Source of the DNA: Nocardia jiangxiensis NBRC 101359
GTDB lineage: Bacteria; Actinomycetota; Actinomycetes; Mycobacteriales; Mycobacteriaceae
NCBI RefSeq assembly: GCF_000308615.1
Contig: NZ_BAGB01000068.1
Coordinates: 1 to 64,000, forward strand
Reading direction: 5' to 3'
Length of the DNA: 64,000 bases
Below the pieces are notes generated by a model. It was not told the DNA's origin. It made no database searches and saw only the letters and a program-made list of their open reading frames with translations. Positions 44,119 to 52,902 of the stretch are shown piece after piece (position 1 is the first letter of the stretch; every line of letters starts with the position of its first letter). The position numbers and the translations under genes were made by a program.

Positions 44119-45309
44119 GTGAGCACTCTGCGGACCCTCCCCATGCCTACCGGAGCCGCGGTGGGTGATGTCCTGCCGCATCTACGCGACGCCCTGGCGG
44201 GCAGCGGTCCGGCATGGCTGCCCGTGCCGGGCGGCGACCGGCGGGAGACGACCCGGCTGTCCAGCGCCCTCGGTCCGGGCGAATCGATCGATGACGACGT
44301 GGCCCTGGTGGTCACCACCTCCGGCACCACCGGCGTGCCCAAGGGCGCCATGCTCACCGCGGCCGCACTGCGCGCCAGCGGCGAGGCCACCCACGAACGT
44401 CTGGGCGGACCGGGCCAGTGGCTGCTGGCGCTGCCCACCCATCACATCGCCGGACTGCAGGTGCTGATGCGCGCCATCCAGGCCGGAACCGAACCCGCCG
44501 TCCTGGACGTCTCGGACGGATTCCTGCCCGGCGGTCTGGCCAGCGCGATCGCCGGGATGACGGGCGAACGCCGCTACACCTCCCTGGTCCCGACCCAGCT
44601 GATCAAGGCCCTGGACGATCCGGAGTGCGCGGCGGCGCTGGCCACCCTGGACGCGATCCTGGTCGGTGGCGCGGCGACCCCGCGGCCGGTGCTCGACCGC
44701 GCCCAGGCCGCCGGAATCACAGTCGTGCGCACCTACGGCTCGAGCGAGACCTGCGGCGGCTGCGTCTACGACGGCGTGCCGCTGACCGGAATGCAGGTCC
44801 GCATCCAGGACGGGCGCGTGCTGCTGGGCGGCGCGATGCTCGCCAAGGGCTATCGCGGTATCCCGGATCATCCGGCCTTCGCCGAACCGGGCTGGTTCCG
44901 CACCGACGACGCCGGCACGTTCACCGACGGCGTACTCACCATCACCGGACGTCTGGACGAGGCCATCACCACCGGCGGCCTGCTGGTTATCCCGCAGGTC
45001 GTGGAGGCCGTACTGGCCCACCATCCGGCCATCGCGGAGTGCGTGGTCCTGGGCCTGCCCGACGAACGCCTGGGTCAGCGCGTGGCCGTGGTGGTGGTTC
45101 CGACGCCGGGTGCGACGCCGACGCTCGAGGAGATCCGCGATTTCGTGATCGCCGAACTCGACACCACCGCCGCGCCGCGCGAGCTGGCCCTGGTGGAGGA
45201 GATCCCGATGCGCGGACCGGGCAAACCGAACCGCGCAGCCCTGCGCGAACGCCTGCTCAGCGGTGAAATTCGGCCTCCGCTCCGCTCCGGCGGGGTCGGG
45301 GCCCCCTAA
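44119..45309 (+). CDS. menE: o-succinylbenzoate-CoA ligase MenE
   Basis: 396 residues. ANL-family adenylate-forming enzyme: P-loop VTTSGTTGVPKGAML, RTYGSSETCGG, and the GWFRTDDAGTFTDGVLTITGRLDE hinge region, with GPGKPNRAALRE near the C-terminus containing the catalytic Lys. Activates o-succinylbenzoate to its CoA ester for MenB. The last 12 residues (RPPLRSGGVGAP) are encoded by a dispersed repeat element, and the stop codon lies inside it. Confidence 0.94.
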   Translation: MSTLRTLPMPTGAAVGDVLPHLRDALAGSGPAWLPVPGGDRRETTRLSSALGPGESIDDDVALVVTTSGTTGVPKGAMLTAAALRASGEATHERLGGPGQWLLALPTHHIAGLQVLMRAIQAGTEPAVLDVSDGFLPGGLASAIAGMTGERRYTSLVPTQLIKALDDPECAAALATLDAILVGGAATPRPVLDRAQAAGITVVRTYGSSETCGGCVYDGVPLTGMQVRIQDGRVLLGGAMLAKGYRGIPDHPAFAEPGWFRTDDAGTFTDGVLTITGRLDEAITTGGLLVIPQVVEAVLAHHPAIAECVVLGLPDERLGQRVAVVVVPTPGATPTLEEIRDFVIAELDTTAAPRELALVEEIPMRGPGKPNRAALRERLLSGEIRPPLRSGGVGAP

Positions 45310-45324
45310 GGCCCGAGCCCCGAC
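45273..45324 (+). repeat. Structured 3'-flanking repeat element, copy 3 (short)
   Basis: The leader GCCTCCGCTCCGCTCCGGCG (one base different from copies 1 and 2) is followed by a stem GTCGGGGC (45295-45302) / GCCCCGAC (45317-45324) with a 14-base loop. It spans the menE stop codon. Same order of leader then stem as at 23.7 and 47.3 kb, but with a much shorter stem. Confidence 0.6.
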
Positions 45325-45339
45325 CACGTTGCTGGTGTT

Positions 45340-45393
45340 GCCGGCCCTTGCACGCACCCGCAATGTGGACGCAAGCGGTGTGCAAGAACCGGC
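45340..45393 (+). promoter_or_regulatory. Interrupted inverted repeat upstream of the ABC exporter
   Basis: Symmetric arms: GCCGG, two bases, CTTGCAC (45347-45353) on the left; GTGCAAG (45380-45386), two bases, CCGGC on the right, 26 bases apart. It ends 15 bases before the ATP-binding protein start codon. It could be an operator pair or an mRNA leader hairpin controlling the transporter. Confidence 0.45.
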
Positions 45394-45408
45394 CCGCACA
45401 GTAAGGGC

Positions 45409-46419
45409 ATGACATCCAACGCACCTGCTGATGCACTCGCCATCGAGGCGGACGGGCTGGTCAAGGTCTTCGGGGAGCAGCGCGCCGTCGACGGCGTGAG
45501 CCTGGCGGTGCCGCAGGGCGCCGTGTACGGCGTGCTCGGCCCCAACGGGGCCGGTAAGACCACCACCATCCGCATGCTCGCCACCCTGCTGCGCCCGGAC
45601 GGGGGCAGCGCCCGGATCTTCGGCCACGACGTGGTCGCCGAGCCGACCGCGGTCCGCTCGCTGATCGGAGTCACCGGGCAGTACGCCTCGGTGGACGAGA
45701 AGCTCAGCGCCACAGAGAACGTGATCATCTTCTCCCGGCTGCTGGGGCTGAGCCGGTCCGAGGCGCGACGTCGCTCGGCCGATCTGCTCGAGGAGTTCGG
45801 GCTGACCGAGGCCGCGAGCAAGCCGCTGGAGAACTTCTCCGGCGGTATGCGCCGCCGTCTGGATCTGGCCGCGAGCCTGATCTCGACCCCGCCGCTGCTG
45901 TTCCTGGACGAGCCCACCACCGGCCTGGATCCGCGCACCCGCGCGCAGATGTGGGAGACCATCCGGCGGCTGGTCCGCGAGGGCGCGACCGTGCTGCTGA
46001 CCACCCAGTACCTGGACGAGGCCGATCAGCTGGCCGACCGGATCGCGGTCATCGACCACGGCAAGGTCATCGCCGACGGCACCTCCGACGAGCTCAAAAG
46101 TTCGGTGGGCACCTCGTCCCTGCAGATCACCGTGGCCGATCCGACGCGAATCGAGCGGGCCCGCACCCTGATCGGCGAATTCCTCTCGCATGCCGACGGC
46201 AAGCTCGTCGAAGCCAGCATCACCCCCGAGGCGGGCCGCGTCACCGCGCCGCTGAACGATCCGAGCGTCACCGCGGATCTACTGATCCGCTTGCGGGACA
46301 ACGATATCCGGGTCGACGAGATCACCGTGAGCAAGCCGAGCCTGGACGAGGTGTTCTTCGCACTGACCGGGCACGGCGCCGAATCCGACACCACCGACAC
46401 CGAAGAGAGTGCCGCATGA
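45409..46419 (+). CDS. Drug-type ABC transporter ATP-binding protein (DrrA-like)
   Basis: 336 residues. Walker A GPNGAGKTTT, Q-loop VTGQYASVDEKLSATEN, signature FSGGMRRRLDLAASLI, Walker B LLFLDEPTTGLDPRTR, and the extended C-terminal region of the daunorubicin-resistance (DrrA) subfamily ending VSKPSLDEVFFALTGH. Energises the permease encoded next, whose ATG overlaps its stop by four bases. Confidence 0.94.
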   Translation: MTSNAPADALAIEADGLVKVFGEQRAVDGVSLAVPQGAVYGVLGPNGAGKTTTIRMLATLLRPDGGSARIFGHDVVAEPTAVRSLIGVTGQYASVDEKLSATENVIIFSRLLGLSRSEARRRSADLLEEFGLTEAASKPLENFSGGMRRRLDLAASLISTPPLLFLDEPTTGLDPRTRAQMWETIRRLVREGATVLLTTQYLDEADQLADRIAVIDHGKVIADGTSDELKSSVGTSSLQITVADPTRIERARTLIGEFLSHADGKLVEASITPEAGRVTAPLNDPSVTADLLIRLRDNDIRVDEITVSKPSLDEVFFALTGHGAESDTTDTEESAA

Positions 46420-47258
46420 CCACCACCATCACCGCCCCCGCCAGCGGCGGCAAACAGGCGGTCCGGGCCGCGATACCCGAGGTCAGCAACCACATCGGCC
46501 TGCGGCAGACCATGGCGAATTCGCTCACCATGGCCTACCGCGGCCTGCTGAAGATCAAGCACAACCCCGAGCAGCTGTTCGACGTGACGATCCAGCCGGT
46601 GCTGTTCACCGCACTGTTCGCCTACATCTTCGGCGGCGCGATCGGCGGCAGCGTGCAGGCGTACCTGCCCGTGCTCATTCCCGGCATCCTGGTGCAGACC
46701 GTCGTGCTGACCTCGGTCGTCACCGGCACGCAGTTGCGCGAGGATATGGACAAGGGCGTCTTCGACCGCTTCAAATCCCTTCCGATCGCCCGAGTTTCGG
46801 CACTGGCCGGCGCCCTGCTGGCCGATATGGTCCGCTACGGCATCGCGACCATCCTGACCGTCGTGGTCGGCCTGATCCTGGGCTACCGTCCCGGCGGCGG
46901 TTTCGCCGGTGTGCTGGTCGCGGGCCTGATCGTGGTGTTCTGCTCGTTCGCGGTCAGCTGGATCTGGGCGCTGGTCGGCGTCACCGGTAAGAGCGCGGCC
47001 GCGGTGCAGGGCATCTCGATGATGATCATGTTCCCGCTGACGTTCATGTCCGGCGCCTTCGCTCTGGTCAAGACCATGCCGGGCTGGCTGCAGGCGATCA
47101 ACAAGGCCAATCCCGTGTACTACATGGTCAATTCGTGCCGCGACCTGATGAACGGCAACGTCTACTCCAGCAATATCGCCTGGTGCCTGATCGGCTCGGT
47201 GATCGTCATCGCGGTCTTCGCGCCGCTGGCCATCCGCGCCTACATGCGCAAGGCTTGA
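46416..47258 (+). CDS. ABC-2 type permease (DrrB-like)
   Basis: 280 residues with six hydrophobic segments and the ABC-2 signature around LREDMDKGVFDRFKSLPIARVSALAGALLADMVRYG. Likely exports a hydrophobic compound, drug or lipid. ATG at 46416 in an ATGA overlap with the ATPase gene. A repeat element begins about ten bases after the stop codon. Confidence 0.93.
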   Translation: MTTTITAPASGGKQAVRAAIPEVSNHIGLRQTMANSLTMAYRGLLKIKHNPEQLFDVTIQPVLFTALFAYIFGGAIGGSVQAYLPVLIPGILVQTVVLTSVVTGTQLREDMDKGVFDRFKSLPIARVSALAGALLADMVRYGIATILTVVVGLILGYRPGGGFAGVLVAGLIVVFCSFAVSWIWALVGVTGKSAAAVQGISMMIMFPLTFMSGAFALVKTMPGWLQAINKANPVYYMVNSCRDLMNGNVYSSNIAWCLIGSVIVIAVFAPLAIRAYMRKA

Positions 47259-47265
47259 GTTTTGG

Positions 47266-47404
47266 CCTCCGCTTCGCTGCTGTGTTTTTGGCCTCCGCTT
47301 CGCTCCGGCGGGTTTTCGGCGCTGTAAGGCTCGTCGCTGCGCCCTCGAGACTCGGCCTTCGGCCATGCGCTTCGAGGGCGCAGCGACGAGCCCGCGCCGA
47401 AAAC
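47266..47404 (+). repeat. Structured 3'-flanking repeat element, copy 2
   Basis: A partial leader (TTGGCCTCCGCTTCGCT) and then a full leader (GCCTCCGCTTCGCTCCGGCG, 47291-47310) precede a long stem. The outer arms are GTTTTCGGCGC (47312-47322) and GCGCCGAAAAC (47394-47404), followed by a 5-base bulge on the left side. The perfect 21-bp inner arms are 47328-47348 and 47372-47392, starting GGCTCGTCGC. The 23-base loop contains a small GGCC/GGCC hairpin. It has the same architecture as copy 1. Confidence 0.8.
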
Positions 47405-47486
47405 CTAGGAGTTGGCCTTGTTGAGCCTTTCGCTTCGCGGGCGACTTCCAGCGGACAGAGACGCTTCGGCGCTGGCGTTACATTTG

Positions 47487-47514
47487 CCCTCCGGACACGA
47501 AAGTGTCCGGAGGG
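47487..47514. terminator. Terminator between converging exporter and SARP genes
   Basis: 12-bp perfect stem CCCTCCGGACAC / GTGTCCGGAGGG with a GAAA loop, ten bases beyond the stop codon of the minus-strand regulator gene. The plus strand continues TTCAGCGTTT, the minus strand GCAAATG. It probably serves the regulator gene. Confidence 0.8.
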
Positions 47515-47523
47515 TTCAGCGTT

Positions 47524-50500
47524 TCAGCCGACCTTGCCCGAAAGTTCTTCCAGCAGAGCCATGATGCGGTGCGCGGCGGGGCGGCGACCGGTGCGGGCGG
47601 CACGGGCGTAGGGCTCTGCCATCAGATCCGGGGTGACCACCGCGGCATGGTGGGCCAGGTGACGATCGATCCGCATGCTGGGGGTGTCCTGACGGGCCAT
47701 CGCCTTGGGGGCCAGTGCGATCAGCTCCCGTCCGATGTCCGGAGAACGTTGGACGGCAAGTAGATACGAGCCGATCGCCAACGCGACCGAACCGATCTGC
47801 GGAATATCGATGTAGTGGCCGAGATGTTCGCGGCCGTTGTCGATCAGTTCCTGCGCCAGGGCGGGCACCGCGTCCAGGGCGTCGTGCAGCACGTGGGCGT
47901 CCAGGACTCCGGCGGCGACGGCGATCGCGCCGGGACCGCCCCGCATGGGCATGTCCGGCCAGCCGTGCATCTCCAGCACACTGCGCGAGCGCCGCAGCCC
48001 GGCCTCCCGATCACCCTGTGCCAGAGCGAGTTCGGACCAGCCGACCTGCACGGTCGCCCGGCGATGATTCGGGCGCGGGACCGGATCGTCCGGACCCGCG
48101 CCGCCCTCCACGAATCCGGTCGCCATCTCCAGTTCCCACCGGGCCTGTTCCAGATCGCCAGTACCGACCAGCACGACGGCGAGGAAACTGGCTATCTCGG
48201 CGACCTCGTCGAAGGAGTGCAACTGCCGCAGCGCCTCGACCGAACGCCGATAGTTGACCGCCGCCTCGCCGTATCGCGCGGTCTGCGACATCAGCTGGGC
48301 CAGATGCTGATACAGCATCGCCGAGCCCCATACGTCACCCGGAGCCAGATCCCGCAGGGCGCCCTGCGCATCCCGCATCGAACCGCGCACATCACCGGCG
48401 TTCTCCCGCACGTTCGCACGCAACAGCCGTGCTGCCCAACGGACCTCCCGATCCGTGGACCGCACGCCCGCGGTGAGCCGACGCGCCGCGCGGACCGCGG
48501 TCGGGCGTTCGCAGATCAGTTCGCCGATGAAGCCGGTGCTCGGCGACAGTACCACCGCCGGGGACCGCAGCAAGCGCCGCAACCGAATTCGCAGCAGCGC
48601 CGCATCGCGCAGCCGGCTATCGCCGAACGCCAGGTGCATACCCACCAGCGCATGCGCGATCACCTGCAGGTCATCGGCCGTGGTTCCGGCGGCCGGGGGC
48701 GGCGCAACGGCCAGCACCCGGCCCGACCAGCCCACGAATTCGCCGTGCGCCCCGCGCATCACCCACAGCATCCCGGGCAGCGGGAACACCATGTAGACGG
48801 TGACCGCGTCACCGATATCGCAGGCGTGGCGCAGCACCGCGAGCAGGTTGTCCAGCTCGATGCTCACCCGCCCCACCATCCGAACCTGCTGCTCCGCGGC
48901 ATAGTTGTTCAGCATCTCGACCGCGAATTGCCTTGCCCACCCGGACATCCGGCTCATCACCAGACCCCCTTCACCGGCGGCGCCCAACTGCTCCTCGCCG
49001 AATTCCCGGACGGTCTCCAGCATCCGATAGCGGATCCCGCCGTGTTCGTCGTCCAGCACGGACAGCAGCGACTGACTCACCAGACCGTCCACGGCGGCGG
49101 CGATATCGCCGATATCGGGACCGTCGGCCACGATCTCGGCCGCGCCGAAGGTGAATCCGGCCGGGAACCGGCACAACCGCCGCAGGGCGATGCGCTGCGG
49201 TTCGTCCAGCAGATTCCAGCTCCACTCGATCACCGCGTGCAGAGTCCGATGGCGTTGCGGTGAGGTGCGATCTCCGCTGCGCAACAACGTGAATCGGTGT
49301 TCCAGGCGCGCGTCGATCTCCTCGACGCTCATGGTGCGCACCCGCGCCGCAGCCAGTTCGATCGCCAGCGGCAGTCCGTCGAGTGTGCGGCACAGTCGCG
49401 CGACCACCTCCGGATCCAGGCGCACCGACGGCCGCACCGCGCGGGCCCGGGTCTCGAACAGTTCGGTGGCCGGCGAGCCGTGCGCGTCGATCGCCAAGGG
49501 CGGCAACGGATACACCGTCTCCGCGGTGATCTCCAGCGGCGCGCGGCTGGTGGTGAGCACGGTGAGCCGATCGCACGCGCCGACCAGATCGGCGACCACC
49601 TCGGCGACGGCATCGATGAGATGTTCGCAGTTGTCCAGGATCAGCAGCATCGGACGCGCGGCCACCGCATCCCGAAGACGTTGGCGCGCATCGATTTTGC
49701 GACCGGGTCGCAGGCCGGTGGTGTCCCGGGCCGCCTCGGCGACGCCGAGCGCGGCGCTGATCGCGGCCTCCACCTCGGCGCGGGCGTCCTCCGGCGCGGC
49801 ACGCACCGAGGCCAGCTCGATCAGCGCGACCGGCACGGCCGTGGTCATCCGCAGGCCCAGTTCGTTGGCCACCCTGGTCTTTCCGGTGCCGCCCGGACCG
49901 AGCACGGTGGTCACCCGGGACGCGGCGAGCAGATCCTGCAGCGCGCCCAGATCGACGGTGCGGCCCAGCAGCGGATTCGGCGCGGCGCGCAGCCCGATCG
50001 CCGCACCCGCCTGGCCGGAATCATCCGGTGCCACATCGGTTTCGACCTCCCGGGGCGCGGCTTCCGGCCGCACCGAGCGAGCCCCGGCCATCGGCTCGCC
50101 GCGCAGGATCGCCGCGTTCAGCTCGACCAGCGCCGGGCCCGGATCCGCGCCGAGTTCGGTCACCAGACCCGCGCGCAGGGTCACGAAGACCTCCAACGCC
50201 TCGTTGGCGCGTCCGGCCGCGGCGAGCAACCGCATCAGCGTGCCGTGCGCGGGTTCGTCCAGCGGCCTGGCGGCGGCGATCCGCTTGGCCATCCGCACCG
50301 CGCCGTCCAGATCCCCGGACGCCTCACGGGAGGCGAGTTCCAGTTCGTCCAAGGCGTGCCAGCGGGTCACGGCCAATTCGGCCAGTTCGTCGGCGACCGG
50401 TCCGGGCGGCAGATCCGCACCCGGTTCGCCGCGCCACAGCGCCCGCGCGCGGGCCACCAGCTCGAGGCAGTGGTCGTCGCGTCCGGCGGCGTGCATTTCG

Positions 50501-50928
50501 CGGGCCTGGCGTTCGAGGCGGCGGGCCAGGGTCAGGTCGACCTGCTCCTCGCCGAGGGCGAGCCGATATCCGGCCGGACCGACCTCGAGTGCGCCGTCGG
50601 GCAGCGCCGAGCGCAGCCGGGAGACCTGGGTGTGCAGGGCGTTCATCGGGGCGCGCGGGGGCTGTTCGCCCCAGATGTCCTCGATCAGCCCTTGGGCGCT
50701 GCGGCTGCGGCCCGGATGCAGGGCCAGGGCGGCCAGCAGCAGCCGGGCCCGCGCACCCGGCACCGCGGCCAGGACGGAGCCCGCGCGACACAGCGCGATC
50801 TCACCCAGGACCGACACTCGCACCGAGGCGTCCGCGGGTAACCCGTCGGCCCGGTCCCGACCCGACCGGGTGTTCGTCGTCCCGGCGCCCGCGGAGCCGC
50901 TCTGATCAGGAATCATGCCGTTCACCAT
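47524..50928 (-). CDS. Large AfsR/SARP-type transcriptional regulator with ATPase domain
   Basis: 1134 residues. N-terminal winged-helix and BTAD domains (VRVSVLGEIALCRAG; QGLIEDIWGEQPPRAPMNALHTQVSRLRSAL), then an NB-ARC-like ATPase with Walker A VLGPGGTGKTRVANELG and Walker B region LLILDNCEHLIDAVAEVVADL, then a helical repeat (TPR-like) C-terminal half. Such proteins activate secondary-metabolite or stress genes; no target cluster is adjacent. The start is uncertain: GTG 50946, ATG 50928 and ATG 50916 are all in frame and none has a clear ribosome binding site. Confidence 0.87.
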   Translation of the reverse strand: MVNGMIPDQSGSAGAGTTNTRSGRDRADGLPADASVRVSVLGEIALCRAGSVLAAVPGARARLLLAALALHPGRSRSAQGLIEDIWGEQPPRAPMNALHTQVSRLRSALPDGALEVGPAGYRLALGEEQVDLTLARRLERQAREMHAAGRDDHCLELVARARALWRGEPGADLPPGPVADELAELAVTRWHALDELELASREASGDLDGAVRMAKRIAAARPLDEPAHGTLMRLLAAAGRANEALEVFVTLRAGLVTELGADPGPALVELNAAILRGEPMAGARSVRPEAAPREVETDVAPDDSGQAGAAIGLRAAPNPLLGRTVDLGALQDLLAASRVTTVLGPGGTGKTRVANELGLRMTTAVPVALIELASVRAAPEDARAEVEAAISAALGVAEAARDTTGLRPGRKIDARQRLRDAVAARPMLLILDNCEHLIDAVAEVVADLVGACDRLTVLTTSRAPLEITAETVYPLPPLAIDAHGSPATELFETRARAVRPSVRLDPEVVARLCRTLDGLPLAIELAAARVRTMSVEEIDARLEHRFTLLRSGDRTSPQRHRTLHAVIEWSWNLLDEPQRIALRRLCRFPAGFTFGAAEIVADGPDIGDIAAAVDGLVSQSLLSVLDDEHGGIRYRMLETVREFGEEQLGAAGEGGLVMSRMSGWARQFAVEMLNNYAAEQQVRMVGRVSIELDNLLAVLRHACDIGDAVTVYMVFPLPGMLWVMRGAHGEFVGWSGRVLAVAPPPAAGTTADDLQVIAHALVGMHLAFGDSRLRDAALLRIRLRRLLRSPAVVLSPSTGFIGELICERPTAVRAARRLTAGVRSTDREVRWAARLLRANVRENAGDVRGSMRDAQGALRDLAPGDVWGSAMLYQHLAQLMSQTARYGEAAVNYRRSVEALRQLHSFDEVAEIASFLAVVLVGTGDLEQARWELEMATGFVEGGAGPDDPVPRPNHRRATVQVGWSELALAQGDREAGLRRSRSVLEMHGWPDMPMRGGPGAIAVAAGVLDAHVLHDALDAVPALAQELIDNGREHLGHYIDIPQIGSVALAIGSYLLAVQRSPDIGRELIALAPKAMARQDTPSMRIDRHLAHHAAVVTPDLMAEPYARAARTGRRPAAHRIMALLEELSGKVG

Positions 50929-51106
50929 CGTATGTGAGCAGTCCACCGATTATTCGGCTCACAGCGCCGGGACCACCCCTACCAGCATGCGCCGTGAACC
51001 CCGCCATCATACTCCGATATATCGAAATAGTTCTACCGATAGGGTGGCCGACGCCATCCCACCCGCGGCACGTCCTCGGCGCCGCGATACGCATAGGCTT
51101 CGACCC

Positions 51107-51976
51107 ATGGCTAGTGCAGCACAGTGGCTCGAAGGCGCGCGACCGCGAACCCTCCCCAACGCGATCGCCCCGATCCTGGTCGGCACGGGTGCGGCCGCAT
51201 CCCTGGACGCCGCGATCTGGTGGAAGGCTCTGCTGTCGCTGGTGGTCTCGCTGGCGCTGATCATCGGCGTGAACTACGCCAACGACTATTCCGACGGCAT
51301 CCGCGGCACCGACGACGAACGTGTCGGGCCGCTGCGCCTGGTCGGCTCGGGCGTGGCCTCGCCGGGTGCGGTGCGCGCCGCAGCGATCGCGAGTCTGAGC
51401 GTGGGCGCGGTCGTCGGGCTGGTGCTGGTATTCACCACCGCGTGGTGGCTGCTGCTGATCGGCGCGGGCTGCCTGGCCGGCGCCTGGTTCTACACCGGCG
51501 GCCGGAAACCCTACGGTTACAGTGGTTTCGGCGAGATCGCGGTCTTCGTCTTCTTCGGCCTGGTCGCGGTGCTGGGCACCGAATTCGTACAGGCGCACCG
51601 GATCGACTGGGCCGGTGTGGTCGGCGCGGTGGCGGTCGGCGCGTTCTCCAGCGCGGTACTGGTCACCAACAATCTGCGCGACATCCCCACCGATTCGGTG
51701 ACCGGCAAGACGACCCTGGCCGTCCGCCTGGGCGACACCCGCACGCGCACACTGCATCTGGTGCTGATGGTGGTGCCGTTCATCGCCTCGCTGGTCCTCG
51801 TCGCGCGCACCCCGTGGGCCCTGCTGGGCCTGCTCGCCGTACCGCTCGCGGTGCGCTCGAACAACCCGGTACGCGGCGGCCAACAGGGCCCCGGTCTCAT
51901 CCCGTCGCTGCGCGACACCGGCCTGGCGATGCTGCTGTGGTCGATCCTCTCGGGAGTCGCGCTCGCCCTCGGCTGA
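51107..51976 (+). CDS. menA: 1,4-dihydroxy-2-naphthoate polyprenyltransferase
   Basis: 289 residues, UbiA family with multiple membrane helices. First Asp-rich motif NYANDYSDGIRGTDD near residue 54, second motif NNLRDIPTDSVTGKTTLAVRLG near 185. Attaches the polyprenyl tail to dihydroxynaphthoate, yielding demethylmenaquinone. ATG at 51107; the long upstream frame is intergenic. Divergent from the SARP gene. Confidence 0.94.
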   Translation: MASAAQWLEGARPRTLPNAIAPILVGTGAAASLDAAIWWKALLSLVVSLALIIGVNYANDYSDGIRGTDDERVGPLRLVGSGVASPGAVRAAAIASLSVGAVVGLVLVFTTAWWLLLIGAGCLAGAWFYTGGRKPYGYSGFGEIAVFVFFGLVAVLGTEFVQAHRIDWAGVVGAVAVGAFSSAVLVTNNLRDIPTDSVTGKTTLAVRLGDTRTRTLHLVLMVVPFIASLVLVARTPWALLGLLAVPLAVRSNNPVRGGQQGPGLIPSLRDTGLAMLLWSILSGVALALG

Positions 51977-51993
51977 TGCTCCTACCATGAGAT

Positions 51994-52869
51994 ATGCCTG
52001 TCGAACGGGTCCGTATCGCCGACGCCGAAGTGGATGTCGCGATGCCCTCGCCCACCGACCGGCTGCCCGGACTGAGCATGGCGGGCTTCCACGGACGAGC
52101 CGAGGACGCACTCGCCCTGGACGTGGTCCCGTACCCGGCCCTGACCATGTTCATCGACCTCGGTGACGACGCGCTGATCATGGACGACGGCACCGGCGAG
52201 CGGCGCCACGGCAGCGTCGTCGTCGGCGTCGCGCCGGGCGGTATCCGCGGCTGCGCGCGGGAGGTGGAACTCCTACAGATCCGGCTGTCTCCGCTGCTGG
52301 CACAGGCTGTTTCGGAGGTCGCGCCACAGCTCGGCGGGGAATTTCTGGACCTGGCCGAATTCTGGGGACCCGACGCGGAACTCCTGCACGAGCAGTTGCG
52401 CGCCGCCCCGTCGTGGGACGCCCGCTTCACACTCACGCGACGCGCGCTCATGCTGCGCTGCGCGACCGGCCGCACCGCCGACCCGGAACTCACCTGGATC
52501 TGGGCTCGCATGGTGAGCGGTCACGGGCGGGTTCGGGTGGACCGGCTGGCCGACGAGGTCGGCTGGAGCCGCAAGCGCCTGTGGTCCCGGTTCCGCGCGC
52601 ACACCGGCCTGACCCCGAAATACGCCGCGAATCTGATCCGCTTCGACCACGCCGTTCATCTCCTGGCGGCCGGGCGCACCGCCGCGTCGGTCGCGGCGGA
52701 CTGCGGTTTCGCCGACCAGTCGCACCTGCACCACGACGTCCTGGCCTTCACCGGGCTGACACCGGCGAAGGTGGCGCGAGCGCCCTGGCTGACCGTCGAC
52801 CCGGTCGCGTGGCAACCGCAGGCCGGAACATTTCTTCAAGACCCGCCCCGGCGCGGCGGCCCATGCTGA
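51994..52869 (+). CDS. AraC family transcriptional regulator
   Basis: 291 residues. The N-terminal ~165 residues form a sensing domain (cupin-like beta pattern, ALDVVPYPALTMFIDLGDDALIMDD). The C-terminal AraC HTH reads VRVDRLADEVGWSRKRLWSRFRAHTGLTPKYAANLIRFDHAVHLL and SVAADCGFADQSHLHHDVLAFTGLTPAKV. Followed after 33 bases by a methyltransferase gene on the same strand. Confidence 0.9.
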   Translation: MPVERVRIADAEVDVAMPSPTDRLPGLSMAGFHGRAEDALALDVVPYPALTMFIDLGDDALIMDDGTGERRHGSVVVGVAPGGIRGCAREVELLQIRLSPLLAQAVSEVAPQLGGEFLDLAEFWGPDAELLHEQLRAAPSWDARFTLTRRALMLRCATGRTADPELTWIWARMVSGHGRVRVDRLADEVGWSRKRLWSRFRAHTGLTPKYAANLIRFDHAVHLLAAGRTAASVAADCGFADQSHLHHDVLAFTGLTPAKVARAPWLTVDPVAWQPQAGTFLQDPPRRGGPC

Positions 52870-52902
52870 CGGTGCTGCAACACAATTCACAGTGAGGTAC
52901 CG

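Noticed and set aside
47312..47404. Simple transcription terminator for the ABC exporter
   Set aside because: There is no T tract after the stem, a separate good terminator exists at 47487-47514, and the shared leader and bulge with the 23.6-kb copy point to a repeat family.
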